Assembly: GCF_003119195.2 (NCBI RefSeq)
Contig: NZ_CP022253.1
Location: 1,676,001-1,740,000 of the forward strand
Origin: Azospirillum baldaniorum
GTDB lineage: Bacteria; Pseudomonadota; Alphaproteobacteria; Azospirillales; Azospirillaceae
Direction of reading: 5' to 3'
Length of the DNA stretch: 64,000 nucleotides
The position numbers and the translations under genes are program-made. Below are positions 46,697 to 55,068 of this stretch, piece after piece. The stretch's first letter is position 1; each line of letters starts with the position of its first letter. The notes under the pieces are model-generated. The model had not been told where the DNA came from, searched no databases, and saw only the letters and a list, made by a program, of their open reading frames with translations.

Positions 46697-47536
46697 ATGG
46701 TTCGGGAGTCCGAGGTCGTGCGGCGTCTTTCCATCGCACTGACGGCGCTGGCGCTTCACGCGGCACTGCAGTCGGTGTTCCTAGTGTCCGGAGCGGCGCC
46801 GGTCCGGGCGGAAAGCCGGCTTGACCGGGTGCAGCGCAACGGGCTGCTGCGCGTGTGCATCTGGCCGGACTATTACGCCATTTCCTTCCGCAGCTCATAC
46901 AGCGGGGAACTCCAGGGCCTCGACATCGACATGGCGCGGGCCTTCGCCCACGATCTGGGCGCGCGGGTGAGCTTCGTGGAAAGCGGCTTTCCGAATTTCG
47001 TCGCTGATCTGCTGAGCGACCGATGCGACATCGGCATGTTCGGCATCGGGGTCACGGCGGCCCGTGCCGAGAAAATCGCCTTCAGCCAGCCCTACCTGCG
47101 CAGCGGAATCTACGCCGTATCCTCCCAGACGCACCCGCGCATCCTGCGGTGGGACGATCTGGACCAGGACGGCATGGTGGTGGCGGTTCAGAAGGGCACC
47201 GTCATGGACGACTACGCCAGCCTCGCCTTCCGCAAGGCCAGCGTCCGCATCGTCTCCGGCCCTCTGGAGCGGGAGGAGGAGGTCCAGTCGGGACGCGCCG
47301 ACGCCTTTCTCACCGATTACCCCTATGGCCAGCGGATGCTCGCCTTTCACCAGTGGGCGCACCTGATCGCCCCGGAAAATCCGGTGCAGACCACACCCTA
47401 CGCCTACGCCGTGGCGCCGGGGGACCCGCTGTGGCTGGACCGGGTCAACCGGTTCGTCGACGCGGTCAAGCGCGACGGGCGGCTTGAGGCCGCCGCCGCA
47501 CGATTCCGCCTCACACCCATCGTGGCGCGGGACTGA
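46697..47536 (+). CDS. Periplasmic solute-binding protein, family 3, without transporter
   Basis: The 279-residue protein has a signal peptide (cleavage near PVRAES) and a type-2 periplasmic fold: RNGLLRVCIWPDYYAISFRSS, LQGLDIDMARAFAHDLGA, DIGMFGIGVTAARAEKIAFSQPYL and a C-terminal DRVNRFVDAVKRDGRLEAAA. This class usually binds amino acids. No permease or ATPase is adjacent; it is divergent from the hybrid kinase, so it may deliver a ligand to that sensor. GTG 46718, directly before the signal peptide, is an alternative start. Confidence 0.83.
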   Translation: MVRESEVVRRLSIALTALALHAALQSVFLVSGAAPVRAESRLDRVQRNGLLRVCIWPDYYAISFRSSYSGELQGLDIDMARAFAHDLGARVSFVESGFPNFVADLLSDRCDIGMFGIGVTAARAEKIAFSQPYLRSGIYAVSSQTHPRILRWDDLDQDGMVVAVQKGTVMDDYASLAFRKASVRIVSGPLEREEEVQSGRADAFLTDYPYGQRMLAFHQWAHLIAPENPVQTTPYAYAVAPGDPLWLDRVNRFVDAVKRDGRLEAAAARFRLTPIVARD

Positions 47537-47539
47537 CCG

Positions 47540-49492
47540 TCAGATCTCGACCTGCGTGCCGAGTTCGACCACGCGGCCCGGCGGGATGCAGAAGAATTCC
47601 GTCGCCGACAGGGCCGTTTTCGACAGAAGGATGAAGGCCGGCTCGCGCCAGCCCGGCAGGCCGGTGGACCGCGACGGGATCAGCGTCTCGCGGCCCAGGA
47701 AGAACGACGTCTCCATCATGTCCAGATGCAGCCCGAAGCGGCGGCATCGCTCCAGCGCGCGGGGAATGTGCGGCTGTTCCAGGTAGCCGAAGCGCAGCAC
47801 CACGCGGAAGAAGCCCTTGCCCAGCTTCTCCACCAGAACGGCGCGGTCCGGGGAGACGCGGGGCACCTCCTCCATGATCACGGTCATGACGACCACCCGC
47901 TCGTGCAGCACCCGGTTGTGCTTGATGTTGTGCAGAAGGGCGTGGGGGACGACGTCGGGGTTGCCGGTCATGAAGACGGCGGTCCCGGCGACGCGCTGCG
48001 GCGACTGCGGCGAGACGCGCTGCAGGAACAGGTCCATCGGCAGGGCGTCGGCGTAGAGCCGCTCGGCCAGGATGCGGCGGCCCCGGCGCCATGTGGTCAT
48101 CAGCGTGTAGACCGCCGCGGCGATCAGCAGCGGGAACCAGCCGCCGTCCGGCACCTTCAGCAGGGTCGCCCCGAACAGCGCGAGATCGATCACCAGCAGC
48201 GTGGAGAAGGCGGCCACGACCAGCACGGGGTTCCAGCGCCACAGCCGCCACGCCACCACCGCGGCCAGGATGGTGTCGATGGCCATGGCCCCCGTCACCG
48301 ACACGCCGTAGGCGGCGGCCAGATTGCTGCTGGACCCGAAGCCGATCACCAGGATCACCACACCGATCAGCAGCAGCCAGTTGTTGCGCGGGATGTAGAC
48401 TTGGCCAACCTCATGCTCGGACGTGTGACGGATCTCGCGCCGCGGCAGGTAGCCGAGCTGCACGGCCTGCCGGGTCAGCGAGAAGGCACCGGAGATCACC
48501 GCCTGGCTGGCGATGACCGTGGCCGCCGTGGACAGCAGGACCAGGGGCAGTTGCGCCCAGTCCGGCGCCAGATGGAAGAAGGGATTCTCCAGCGTCTCCG
48601 GCTGGTGCAGCAGCATGGCGCCCTGCCCGAAATAGTTCAGCAGCAACGCCGGCAGGACGAGGTAGAGCCAGGCGATGCGGATCGGCGCCCGCCCGAAATG
48701 GCCCATGTCGGCGTAGAGCGCCTCGGCCCCGGTGACCGCCAGGACCACGGCGCCGAGTGTCAGGAAGGCCACCCAGCCATGGTCGACGAACAGCGCCGCC
48801 CCGTACAGCGGGTTGAAGGCGCGCAGAACGTCCGGCCAATGCATCACCTGCATCAGGCCCAGCACCGCCAGCGTGGCGAACCACACCCCCATGATCGGGC
48901 CGAAGAAGATGCCGACCCGGCCGGTTCCCTGCCGTTGGAACAGGAACAGCAGGGTGAGGACCGCCAGCGTGATCGGAACGATGTAGGGGGACAGGGCAGG
49001 GGTGACGACCTTCAGCCCTTCCACCGCGCTCAGCACCGAGATGGCCGGGGTGATCAGGCTGTCGCCGTAGAACAGGGCCATGCCCAGGATCGCCAGCGCC
49101 ATGATGGCGCGGTTGCCCGCCCTGGAACTGAGCCCGCGATGGGCCAGCGTGCCCAGGGCCAGGACACCGCCCTCGCCCTTGTTGTCCGCCCGCATGACGA
49201 GCAGGACGTATTTCAGCGTCACGACGATGATGAGCGCCCAGGTCGCCAGCGACAGGATGCCGAGGATGGTCGGCTCGTCGAGCGGCAGGCCGGTGTGGGT
49301 GAAGGACTCCCGCATGGTGTAGAGCGGGCTGGTCCCGATGTCGCCGTAGACCACGCCTAGCGCCCCCAGGACGAGGGCAGGCATGCGGTTGGCTTGAGGG
49401 GGGTGGCCCGGGGGAGTGGAACTGGGAGCGGGGTTGGCGGCCGGAGCGGCGCCGTTCGGTCCGTCGCCGGTTTGCTGGTTGGCGCTGTCCAT
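47540..49492 (-). CDS. kup: Kup/Trk-type potassium uptake permease
   Basis: The 650-residue protein has about 12 membrane helices and a cytoplasmic C-terminal domain of KUP/HAK/KT transporters. Signature segments are LGALGVVYGDIGTSPLYTM, ADNKGEGGVLALGTLA, YGDSLITPAISVLSAVEG and QAVISGAFSLTRQAVQLGYLPR. It imports K+ with protons. The N-terminal 35 residues are Pro/Ala-rich and variable. Its stop is only 3 bases from the stop of the convergent binding-protein gene. Confidence 0.95.
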   Translation of the reverse strand: MDSANQQTGDGPNGAAPAANPAPSSTPPGHPPQANRMPALVLGALGVVYGDIGTSPLYTMRESFTHTGLPLDEPTILGILSLATWALIIVVTLKYVLLVMRADNKGEGGVLALGTLAHRGLSSRAGNRAIMALAILGMALFYGDSLITPAISVLSAVEGLKVVTPALSPYIVPITLAVLTLLFLFQRQGTGRVGIFFGPIMGVWFATLAVLGLMQVMHWPDVLRAFNPLYGAALFVDHGWVAFLTLGAVVLAVTGAEALYADMGHFGRAPIRIAWLYLVLPALLLNYFGQGAMLLHQPETLENPFFHLAPDWAQLPLVLLSTAATVIASQAVISGAFSLTRQAVQLGYLPRREIRHTSEHEVGQVYIPRNNWLLLIGVVILVIGFGSSSNLAAAYGVSVTGAMAIDTILAAVVAWRLWRWNPVLVVAAFSTLLVIDLALFGATLLKVPDGGWFPLLIAAAVYTLMTTWRRGRRILAERLYADALPMDLFLQRVSPQSPQRVAGTAVFMTGNPDVVPHALLHNIKHNRVLHERVVVMTVIMEEVPRVSPDRAVLVEKLGKGFFRVVLRFGYLEQPHIPRALERCRRFGLHLDMMETSFFLGRETLIPSRSTGLPGWREPAFILLSKTALSATEFFCIPPGRVVELGTQVEI

Positions 49493-49761
49493 GATGGTCC
49501 GTTCGTTCGGATCGCGGTCCGGTGTCGGGGGTCCCTCCTTGCGGGCGGAACGCTTCGGCCGCGAACCTTCTCCTTACATCAACCGCTCACCACAAGACCA
49601 TATGGTTCCGGTGGTGCGGGGCCGCCAGCCACAACGTTGAAGCCGGCGGGCTTCTTCGCGCCCGGCGTCACGGGTCGATGCACGGGCAATGCGCAGGCCA
49701 GTGCACGGTCGGTGCGCGATGATGCCGCCGAACAGAACAAATATGGGACGCGCCGCTTGTT

Positions 49762-49776
49762 GTTCATGTTTTGTTC
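49762..49776 (+). promoter_or_regulatory. LexA (SOS) box, alphaproteobacterial GTTC-N7-GTTC type
   Basis: GTTCATGTTTTGTTC matches the alphaproteobacterial LexA consensus GTTC-N7-GTTC exactly. A TTGTTG (49757-49762) and TACGGT (49780-49785) with 17-base spacing straddle it, so a bound repressor would block the promoter. The 32-residue peptide gene starts 83 bases downstream. The rest of the 366-base gap before that gene holds nothing else I can identify. Confidence 0.75.
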
Positions 49777-49858
49777 TGATACGGTTTCTTCATCGAAGCC
49801 CTGGCCGCACGTCAACGCCGCGCGGCGCCGCGGCGGCAACCGATGAAGGAGGACGTCC

Positions 49859-49957
49859 ATGTCGATCCTGGTTTTCCTGCGTGAACTCGCCGGGCTGACG
49901 GCCCTGTTCGGCACCCTGTTCGTCTGGACTCTGCTGGGCCACGCCGCCGGCTTTTGA
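49859..49957 (+). CDS. Small single-helix membrane peptide under a LexA box (SidA-like candidate)
   Basis: The ORF encodes 32 residues beginning MSILVFLRELAGLTALFG and ending GHAAGF, essentially one membrane helix after a short amphipathic start with R-E. A perfect AAGGAGG ribosome-binding sequence ends about 6 bases before the ATG, and a LexA box with promoter elements precedes it. In Caulobacter the SOS-induced inner-membrane peptide SidA (29 residues) blocks division through FtsW. Size, topology and control are the same here. Homology is not demonstrated. Confidence 0.7.
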   Translation: MSILVFLRELAGLTALFGTLFVWTLLGHAAGF

Positions 49958-50193
49958 GGCGCCGCCCCCTCCCGAAAGGAGTCGCCATAAGGGTTGGACC
50001 TCCTCCGGATAATAATCCGAAATCCCAGGCAACCGTTGGCGATGCATCGCTTACATCCGGAATGCGTTCACCGCAGCCGCCGGGCAACTCCTGCCAAGCC
50101 GGGGCCAGCCGGAGCGGGGCGGGCGACGCGACGATCAGGCCACCGGCCAAGGCCGGCTGGTGACGACAACGCGGAATTCTGGGATCGGGACGG

Positions 50194-51798
50194 ATGCGAA
50201 ACTTCTTTCGGAAGCGGCGGGCGACCGCCGATGCGGATGACCGGATGTCCATGGGCGGCGGCATCACGGGCGGTGGAGCGGCCGGACCGGGCTCCACCCC
50301 GGGCAATGCGGCTCATGGCCACCCGCCGATGCAATCCCAGAGCCCGCTCGCGGGCCGTCCGGCGCCGCATCTGCGGCCGGTCGGTGGTCCCGAGGGCGGT
50401 GGCCTTGGCGGCGGCGGTCTTGGTGGCGGTTTGGGCGAGACCATGCGCGGCCCGTCCGGATTGCGTCATGATCCGCTGAACAGCCCGCTTGGTGGCGGGT
50501 TTGGTGGTGGATTGGGCGCCCAGCGTGGCCAGCCGTCCGCCGACACGGAGCTGCCGCGTTTCACGATGACCGTGAACGGCGGGCTGCGTGGGCCGGGAGC
50601 GGTCGGTGCACCGGCCATGCTGAAGGGGCTTACTCCCGAACTGAACGGTCTGCTGCGCGAGGCCTTCACGCCGACGCGGCCCAAGCAGCAGCTGAACTCG
50701 CTGTTCATCGGCCGGACCGACACGCTGAAGCGCATCATCTCCGCCATCGAGGAGGAGCGGGCGCACGTCATCCTGTTCGGCGACCGGGGCCGCGGCAAGA
50801 CCTCCGTCGCCAACGCCATCGAGAAGATCGCCGGCCAGGCCGGCTACCTCTCGCTGAAACTGACCTGCAGCGCGGAGCTGAGCTTCGAGGACATCTTCCG
50901 TCATTTCCTGAAGAAGATCCCCTCCACCTATTACCGGTCGGGGATCGACAACCCCTTCGCCTCGCGCCGCAGCTTCACCAGCTTCAACGAGCTGCTGCCC
51001 GAGGGCGGATTCAGCGTGACGGAGCTGAACGAGGTGCTGGCCGGCATCCACGCCACCCATGTGCTGCTGATCCTCGACGAGTATGATCGCGTCACCGACG
51101 AGGATTTCCGCAACAAGCTGGCCGAGCTGTTCAAGAACCTGACCGACAGCTCGATCCCGGTGACGCTGCTGGTGGTCGGCGTGGCGGAGAACCTGGACCA
51201 GCTCCTGGGCAAGCATCCGTCGATCCAGCGCTCGCTGGTGCCGGTGCATCTGCCGTTGATGACCGACGTGGAGATCGGGCGCCTCATCAACGCGGGGGCG
51301 GAGAACGCCGGAATCGCCTTCGCGCCGGAAGCCGTGGACCGCATCTGCGAATTCGTCCGCGGTCTGCCTTATTATGCCCAGCTTCTCGGCCTGCACGCCG
51401 CCCGCAGCGCGGTCAGCCGCGGTTCGACGGTGGTGGAGCGGGACGATCTCGCCTATGCCGTCACCCGCTGCCTCCAGGAGGCGGAGCGCGGCATCGTCGA
51501 CTCCTACGCCCGGGCGCTGGCCGCCGAACGCCGCGCCGAGCTGGAGGATGTTCTGCTGGCCTGCGCGCTGTGCCCGGCGGACGCCTATGGAACCTTCGAT
51601 CCGAAGGAACTGGCCGGACCGGGCGGCGCCCCGCCGACCAAAGAGGCGCTCGGCATTCTGGAGCGGCTCTGCCGCGAGGAGTATGGCGGAGTCCTGGCTC
51701 CGGTGGTCGAGCCGGGTTGGACCCGCTACCGCTTCCGCAATCAGATGATGCGCCAATACGTGCTGATGCGGCAGGCCCACGAGCGCGGCCAGATCTGA
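50194..51798 (+). CDS. AAA+ ATPase with glycine-rich N-terminal extension, Orc1/Cdc6-like fold
   Basis: The 534-residue protein has a low-complexity Gly/Pro-rich N-terminus (about 20-115, with repeated GGGLGG). The AAA+ domain (about 160-420) has Walker A GDRGRGKTS (196-204), Walker B LLILDEYD (D295, E296) and sensor-1 region TLLVVGVAENLD. The C-terminal part (450-534) looks like a winged helix ending YRFRNQMMRQYVLMRQ. ATPases of this type often handle DNA or act in phage or defence functions, but no partner is encoded here. Confidence 0.75.
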   Translation: MRNFFRKRRATADADDRMSMGGGITGGGAAGPGSTPGNAAHGHPPMQSQSPLAGRPAPHLRPVGGPEGGGLGGGGLGGGLGETMRGPSGLRHDPLNSPLGGGFGGGLGAQRGQPSADTELPRFTMTVNGGLRGPGAVGAPAMLKGLTPELNGLLREAFTPTRPKQQLNSLFIGRTDTLKRIISAIEEERAHVILFGDRGRGKTSVANAIEKIAGQAGYLSLKLTCSAELSFEDIFRHFLKKIPSTYYRSGIDNPFASRRSFTSFNELLPEGGFSVTELNEVLAGIHATHVLLILDEYDRVTDEDFRNKLAELFKNLTDSSIPVTLLVVGVAENLDQLLGKHPSIQRSLVPVHLPLMTDVEIGRLINAGAENAGIAFAPEAVDRICEFVRGLPYYAQLLGLHAARSAVSRGSTVVERDDLAYAVTRCLQEAERGIVDSYARALAAERRAELEDVLLACALCPADAYGTFDPKELAGPGGAPPTKEALGILERLCREEYGGVLAPVVEPGWTRYRFRNQMMRQYVLMRQAHERGQI

Positions 51799-51827
51799 CC
51801 GTCCATCCACGGCAGACCGGTCCGGGG

Positions 51828-51863
51828 AGGCCCCTTTCCGCCGTCAGGCGGGGAGGGGCCTTT
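51828..51863 (+). terminator. Intrinsic terminator after the AAA+ ATPase gene
   Basis: AGGCCCCTTTCCGCC pairs with GGCGGGGAGGGGCCT over 15 positions (two G-U pairs) around a GTCA loop, followed by a short T run. It starts 30 bases after the stop codon. Confidence 0.75.
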
Positions 51864-51904
51864 GTGCGTTCCGGGATCATGCCTTGCGTCCTCCTCCCCG
51901 ACGG

Positions 51905-52087
51905 TCAGCGCAAGTCGAGCAGCATCGCCAACAGGACCGCCCCGGCGACCAGCCCGCACAGGGCGGCCACGATGGCGAGGCTGCGCAGGAACTGGCGCAT
52001 TTCGCCCTGTTTCCAGGCGCTTCGGGCCAGAAGCAGCAGGTAGCCGGCGGCCGCCGCCCCGATCATCGTCCACATCGCCCCGTTCAC
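51905..52087 (-). CDS. Small two-helix membrane protein, unknown
   Basis: The 60-residue product has two predicted membrane helices (MWTMIGAAAAGYLLLLARSA and SLAIVAALCGLVAGAVLLAMLL) with a basic linker WKQGEMRQFLR, fitting a cytoplasmic loop. It starts with ATG at 52087 after GGGTGAACGGGGCG. Hydrophobic pattern and codon use support a real gene. No family is recognised. Confidence 0.5.
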   Translation of the reverse strand: MNGAMWTMIGAAAAGYLLLLARSAWKQGEMRQFLRSLAIVAALCGLVAGAVLLAMLLDLR

Positions 52088-52577
52088 CCTATCCGTTGGA
52101 AACGCTCCTCCCGCATGGTGCTATGACCTACGGTGAAAGGGCGGTAGCGATCATAGGACGCACGCGACAAGGGGTGGATGCGCTTCTTTGGCATGAGTGC
52201 CTCCTGTCCGTTTTGGGTCGGGAACTTTTGGCAACCCACATGAACCGGGAGCCACCCTCACGCATCCAAAGCGTGCGGCTGTCTGCAAGAAAGTGGTAGA
52301 AAATACAGAAAGTATCCATTCGATTGGGGGTGGTGGATACTTTAAAAGAGATGCGGTAATCCATGATTAAAAGTAGCTTTGCGCATATGCCCAATGCGTT
52401 CTTCTTTTAATCCCACAGAGTGGTACCGTGTTGCACGACACAGGGGTAAGGTCATCCAAAATATCGGCACGTCAATGCCATCGGTGGGGCACGGGTGGGG
52501 AAACCTCGGGTGATTGGTAGCCTACAAGATTGCCCAGGGAGTCAGAGCAATTTTCCAAAAATCGCGGGAGCTGACCA
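52088..52577. other. AT-richer intergenic region upstream of a LuxR-type regulator
   Basis: No credible gene is seen in these 490 bases. The stretch holds two perfect inverted repeats: AAAGTATCCA (52309-52318) / TGGATACTTT (52334-52343), and GATTAAAAG (52365-52373) / CTTTTAATC (52404-52412). They may be regulator sites or RNA hairpins. Base composition is clearly less GC-rich than the surroundings. Confidence 0.5.
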
Positions 52578-53273
52578 ATGGAACCAGTGCGTGCTTTTCT
52601 GATCGACTCCAATAAGCTGTTCCGCGAAGGCCTGAAGAGGCTTCTCGACGATTCACCTTTTCAGATCGCCGCCGAGGCGGGGAACCTGCGCGAGGCGCTG
52701 AACTCCGTCGAGAACGGATTGCGCCCGCAGCTCATCCTGCTCGATCTGGTGAACGGGGGTGAGGAGGAGGCCGACGGCATGCGGCGGCTGCGCGCTCAGC
52801 TTCCCGACGCGCGCATGGTCATCCTGACCAGCGACCTGTGCACCCGCCGCCTCGCCAACGCGCTGGAGGCCGGAGCGGATGGTTATCTGATGAAGGACCT
52901 CTCCTCCGATGCGCTGGCCCAGTCCCTGCGCCTCGTGATGATGGGCGAGAAGGTGTTCCCGACCCATCTCGCCGCCCTGCTGATTTCCGGCCGCGTGAAC
53001 GGGAACGGCACCGACATGCCGGTGTCGCGCAAGGGCTTGTCGCAGCGGGAGGTGCAGATCCTGCGCTGCCTGCTGAACGGCGACAGCAACAAGATGATCG
53101 CCAACCATCTGAACATCACCGAAGCGACGGTGAAGGTTCATTTGAAAAGCCTGCTGCGCAAGATCAACGCCTCCAACCGCACCCAGGCGGCGATCTGGGC
53201 GCTGAACAACGGCATCGGCGGAGAGTTGGCCGGCGCCGCCGGCGCTGTGACCGCGGCGGCGGTCCACCAGTAA
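52578..53273 (+). CDS. NarL/FixJ-family response regulator, LuxR-type
   Basis: The 231-residue protein has a receiver domain (1-120) with Asp10, phospho-acceptor Asp56 in LILLDLVNG, Thr84 and Lys106, so it can be phosphorylated, although the usual acidic pair is D10-S11. The C-terminal LuxR helix-turn-helix (about 150-215) has GLSQREVQILRCLLNGDSNKMIANHLNITEATVKVHLKSLLRKI. No kinase is adjacent. It starts with ATG after GCGGGAGCTGACCA. Confidence 0.88.
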   Translation: MEPVRAFLIDSNKLFREGLKRLLDDSPFQIAAEAGNLREALNSVENGLRPQLILLDLVNGGEEEADGMRRLRAQLPDARMVILTSDLCTRRLANALEAGADGYLMKDLSSDALAQSLRLVMMGEKVFPTHLAALLISGRVNGNGTDMPVSRKGLSQREVQILRCLLNGDSNKMIANHLNITEATVKVHLKSLLRKINASNRTQAAIWALNNGIGGELAGAAGAVTAAAVHQ

Positions 53274-53310
53274 CCGCACTCCCGCGGTTGTTCCCACCGG
53301 TGCAGGCGCC

Positions 53311-53351
53311 GGACCGGCCAGCCATACCCGTTCGGGGTGGCCGGCCGGTCC
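53311..53351. terminator. Long GC hairpin between convergent regulator genes
   Basis: GGACCGGCC pairs with GGCCGGTCC, and the inner CCATACCC/GGGGTGG extends the stem around a GTTC loop. There is no T run on the plus side, so termination is possible but not certain. Confidence 0.5.
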
Positions 53352-53480
53352 GGCGTTTCCGCGCGGGTCCCAGGGAACTGGCCGGCGTGCGTCCGGGAGG
53401 CTTCCGCCGTGCGGACAGCCGTGCGGACGGAGGATTGCGCGAAGCGTCCATCCCCAAACACGCCCCCATTGCGCAGACAG

Positions 53481-53507
53481 AAAATATCCCGGCACGGTGG
53501 CCGGGAT
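53481..53507 (-). terminator. Intrinsic terminator of the minus-strand LuxR gene
   Basis: Read on the minus strand, ATCCCGGC / GCCGGGAT is a perfect 8-base-pair stem with a 6-base loop followed by ATTTT. It lies about 40 bases after the stop at 53547. Confidence 0.8.
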
Positions 53508-53546
53508 TCTTTCGATTGATCAGGGTGGAACGCGTCCGACGATGCG

Positions 53547-54290
53547 TCAGGACGTGCCGGTCCGTTGGGCCGGGGCCGCGTGCATATGCGGCGGCACCAT
53601 GCCTTCCCGGGCGGATTGCAACGCGCCCTGCTGTCGCGCGGCGAAGACGCCGGCCTCCGTTCTGTTGCGGAAGTGCAGCTTGGACAGGACACTGCGCACC
53701 ATCGACTTGATCACCGCCTCGGACAGATCGAGCTGGTTGGCGATCGTCCGGTTGTTCAGTCCCTGGCCAAGCAGGCGCAGGGTTTCGAACTCCGGTTCCG
53801 ACAGCCGCGGCAGCAGGGTCAGCCGAATCTCATCGACACCCAGCCGGGACAGGAACTGCTTGGGCATCAGACAGTGCCCTTCCAGCCCCAGGTCCAGCAG
53901 CTCGTTGATGCGGTCCACGTTGATGTCCTCGAACACCCACGCATCGGCGAAGGCCAGGATGTGTGCGGCGTCCAGCAACTCCCGCGACGACAGCACCACG
54001 ACGATCCGCGACCGGCGTGACAGCCGCAGATACACCATCGGTTCGTTCTCGCGCAGCGCGGTGAACTGCTGAAGGCCGATCAGGATCGCATCGGGCGTCA
54101 GCGTGCTCTGCGTCAGTTCCGATATGTCGTGGAAGACGGTCACACGATGGCGACCGGCCCGGTCGAGCGCCTGCACCACGGTGTCGGTCAGGGAATTGTT
54201 GTCGAGAATCAGGCAGACGTGCATGGGGGTCACCGCGTTGCGGGTCGAGTGCGATGCTTTCTCTTGGGCGTACTCATGGTTCATTTGCAT
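53547..54290 (-). CDS. LuxR-type regulator with degenerate receiver domain
   Basis: The 247-residue protein has a receiver-like N-terminus (about 22-140: MHVCLILDNNSLTDTVVQAL) and a LuxR helix-turn-helix (about 160-225: LSEPEFETLRLLGQGLNNRTIANQLDLSEAVIKSMVRSVLSKLHFRNRTEAG). Where the phospho-acceptor Asp should be, the sequence reads AILIGLQQ, so no acceptor is present near residue 72. It is probably phosphorylation-independent. ATG 54224 is a possible shorter start. It faces the regulator at 52578. Confidence 0.8.
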   Translation of the reverse strand: MQMNHEYAQEKASHSTRNAVTPMHVCLILDNNSLTDTVVQALDRAGRHRVTVFHDISELTQSTLTPDAILIGLQQFTALRENEPMVYLRLSRRSRIVVVLSSRELLDAAHILAFADAWVFEDINVDRINELLDLGLEGHCLMPKQFLSRLGVDEIRLTLLPRLSEPEFETLRLLGQGLNNRTIANQLDLSEAVIKSMVRSVLSKLHFRNRTEAGVFAARQQGALQSAREGMVPPHMHAAPAQRTGTS

Positions 54291-55068
54291 GGGTCAGCTC
54301 TGTTTGGAGGAGGCATCCACGGCAGGCCCTTTTCGGGCATTATCGCCGCCTGTGTTTTAGGCTTGTCTCGTGCTCTCTATGCGTCGGCGCTCTGTGTCTT
54401 CGCTTAAGTGGTTTCATTTAAAGACTGCATCGAATTTCAGGCATATATCCATCAAACCTGGAAAAAAACTTGACACTGTGACAAACAGTTTATAAATTAG
54501 GCGTGTAACACGTAAATCAAACGATAGACGATCACTCAAGATCGTCAAGCGCATCTGAATGGTGACCGGATCACTCCAAGCGATAACTCTTTTGTGACGG
54601 ACCGCGCTGAAAGGCCAGTACAGGTACGTGCCGCAAGGTGGCGCATTCGCGCAGGAAAAGGACTGGCCATCCGTACAATGTGTTGCGCCGATGGGGTAGG
54701 TTTTCACGCATTTCGATCATGGGCGTCGATCCTTCACGCGCTCCGGATGTCTTCCAGGGTGGACATCGTGACGTTCGCATCCTGAACAACCAAACATGGA
54801 AAAAATTGCGCTTCCCCTTTCTTTCGTGCAAAGAAATAGTTAAAAGGTAATAGTTCCTGCTTTGTTCAGTCGGCCTTCGCTGTATCGGAGGGCCCTTCCG
54901 CGCCGCAAATGACCTATGGCCCTTGTCCGGATATTGGCTCTCTTCCGAATGTGGTAGCAGTTCTTCAAGCCACGGGGCGAAAGGGTAGTTGGATCGCCAA
55001 CGGGGTGGCCCGGTTAGTCCGGGGAGGGCTGATCCGAAGCAACGGGAAAAACGAAGGCGGACGGGGCC
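54291..55068. other. Long AT-rich intergenic region with an orphan promoter
   Basis: No convincing gene lies in these 778 bases between divergent LuxR-type genes. Short frames on both strands lack ribosome-binding sites and protein-like composition. The main feature is the promoter-like element at 54470-54498. The region may hold an untranslated RNA or a very long leader of the downstream regulator. Confidence 0.5.
54470..54498 (+). promoter_or_regulatory. Sigma-70-like promoter with inverted repeat, no gene directly downstream
   Basis: TTGACA (54470-54475) and TAAATT (54493-54498) are spaced by 17 bases. An inverted repeat ACTGT-GACAA-ACAGT (54475-54489) fills the spacer. The next gene in this direction starts 570 bases away. 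Confidence 0.5.

Noticed and set aside
52128..52394. An 88-codon minus-strand ORF upstream of the LuxR gene
   Set aside because: No ribosome-binding site, mixed unusual composition and overlap with inverted repeats.
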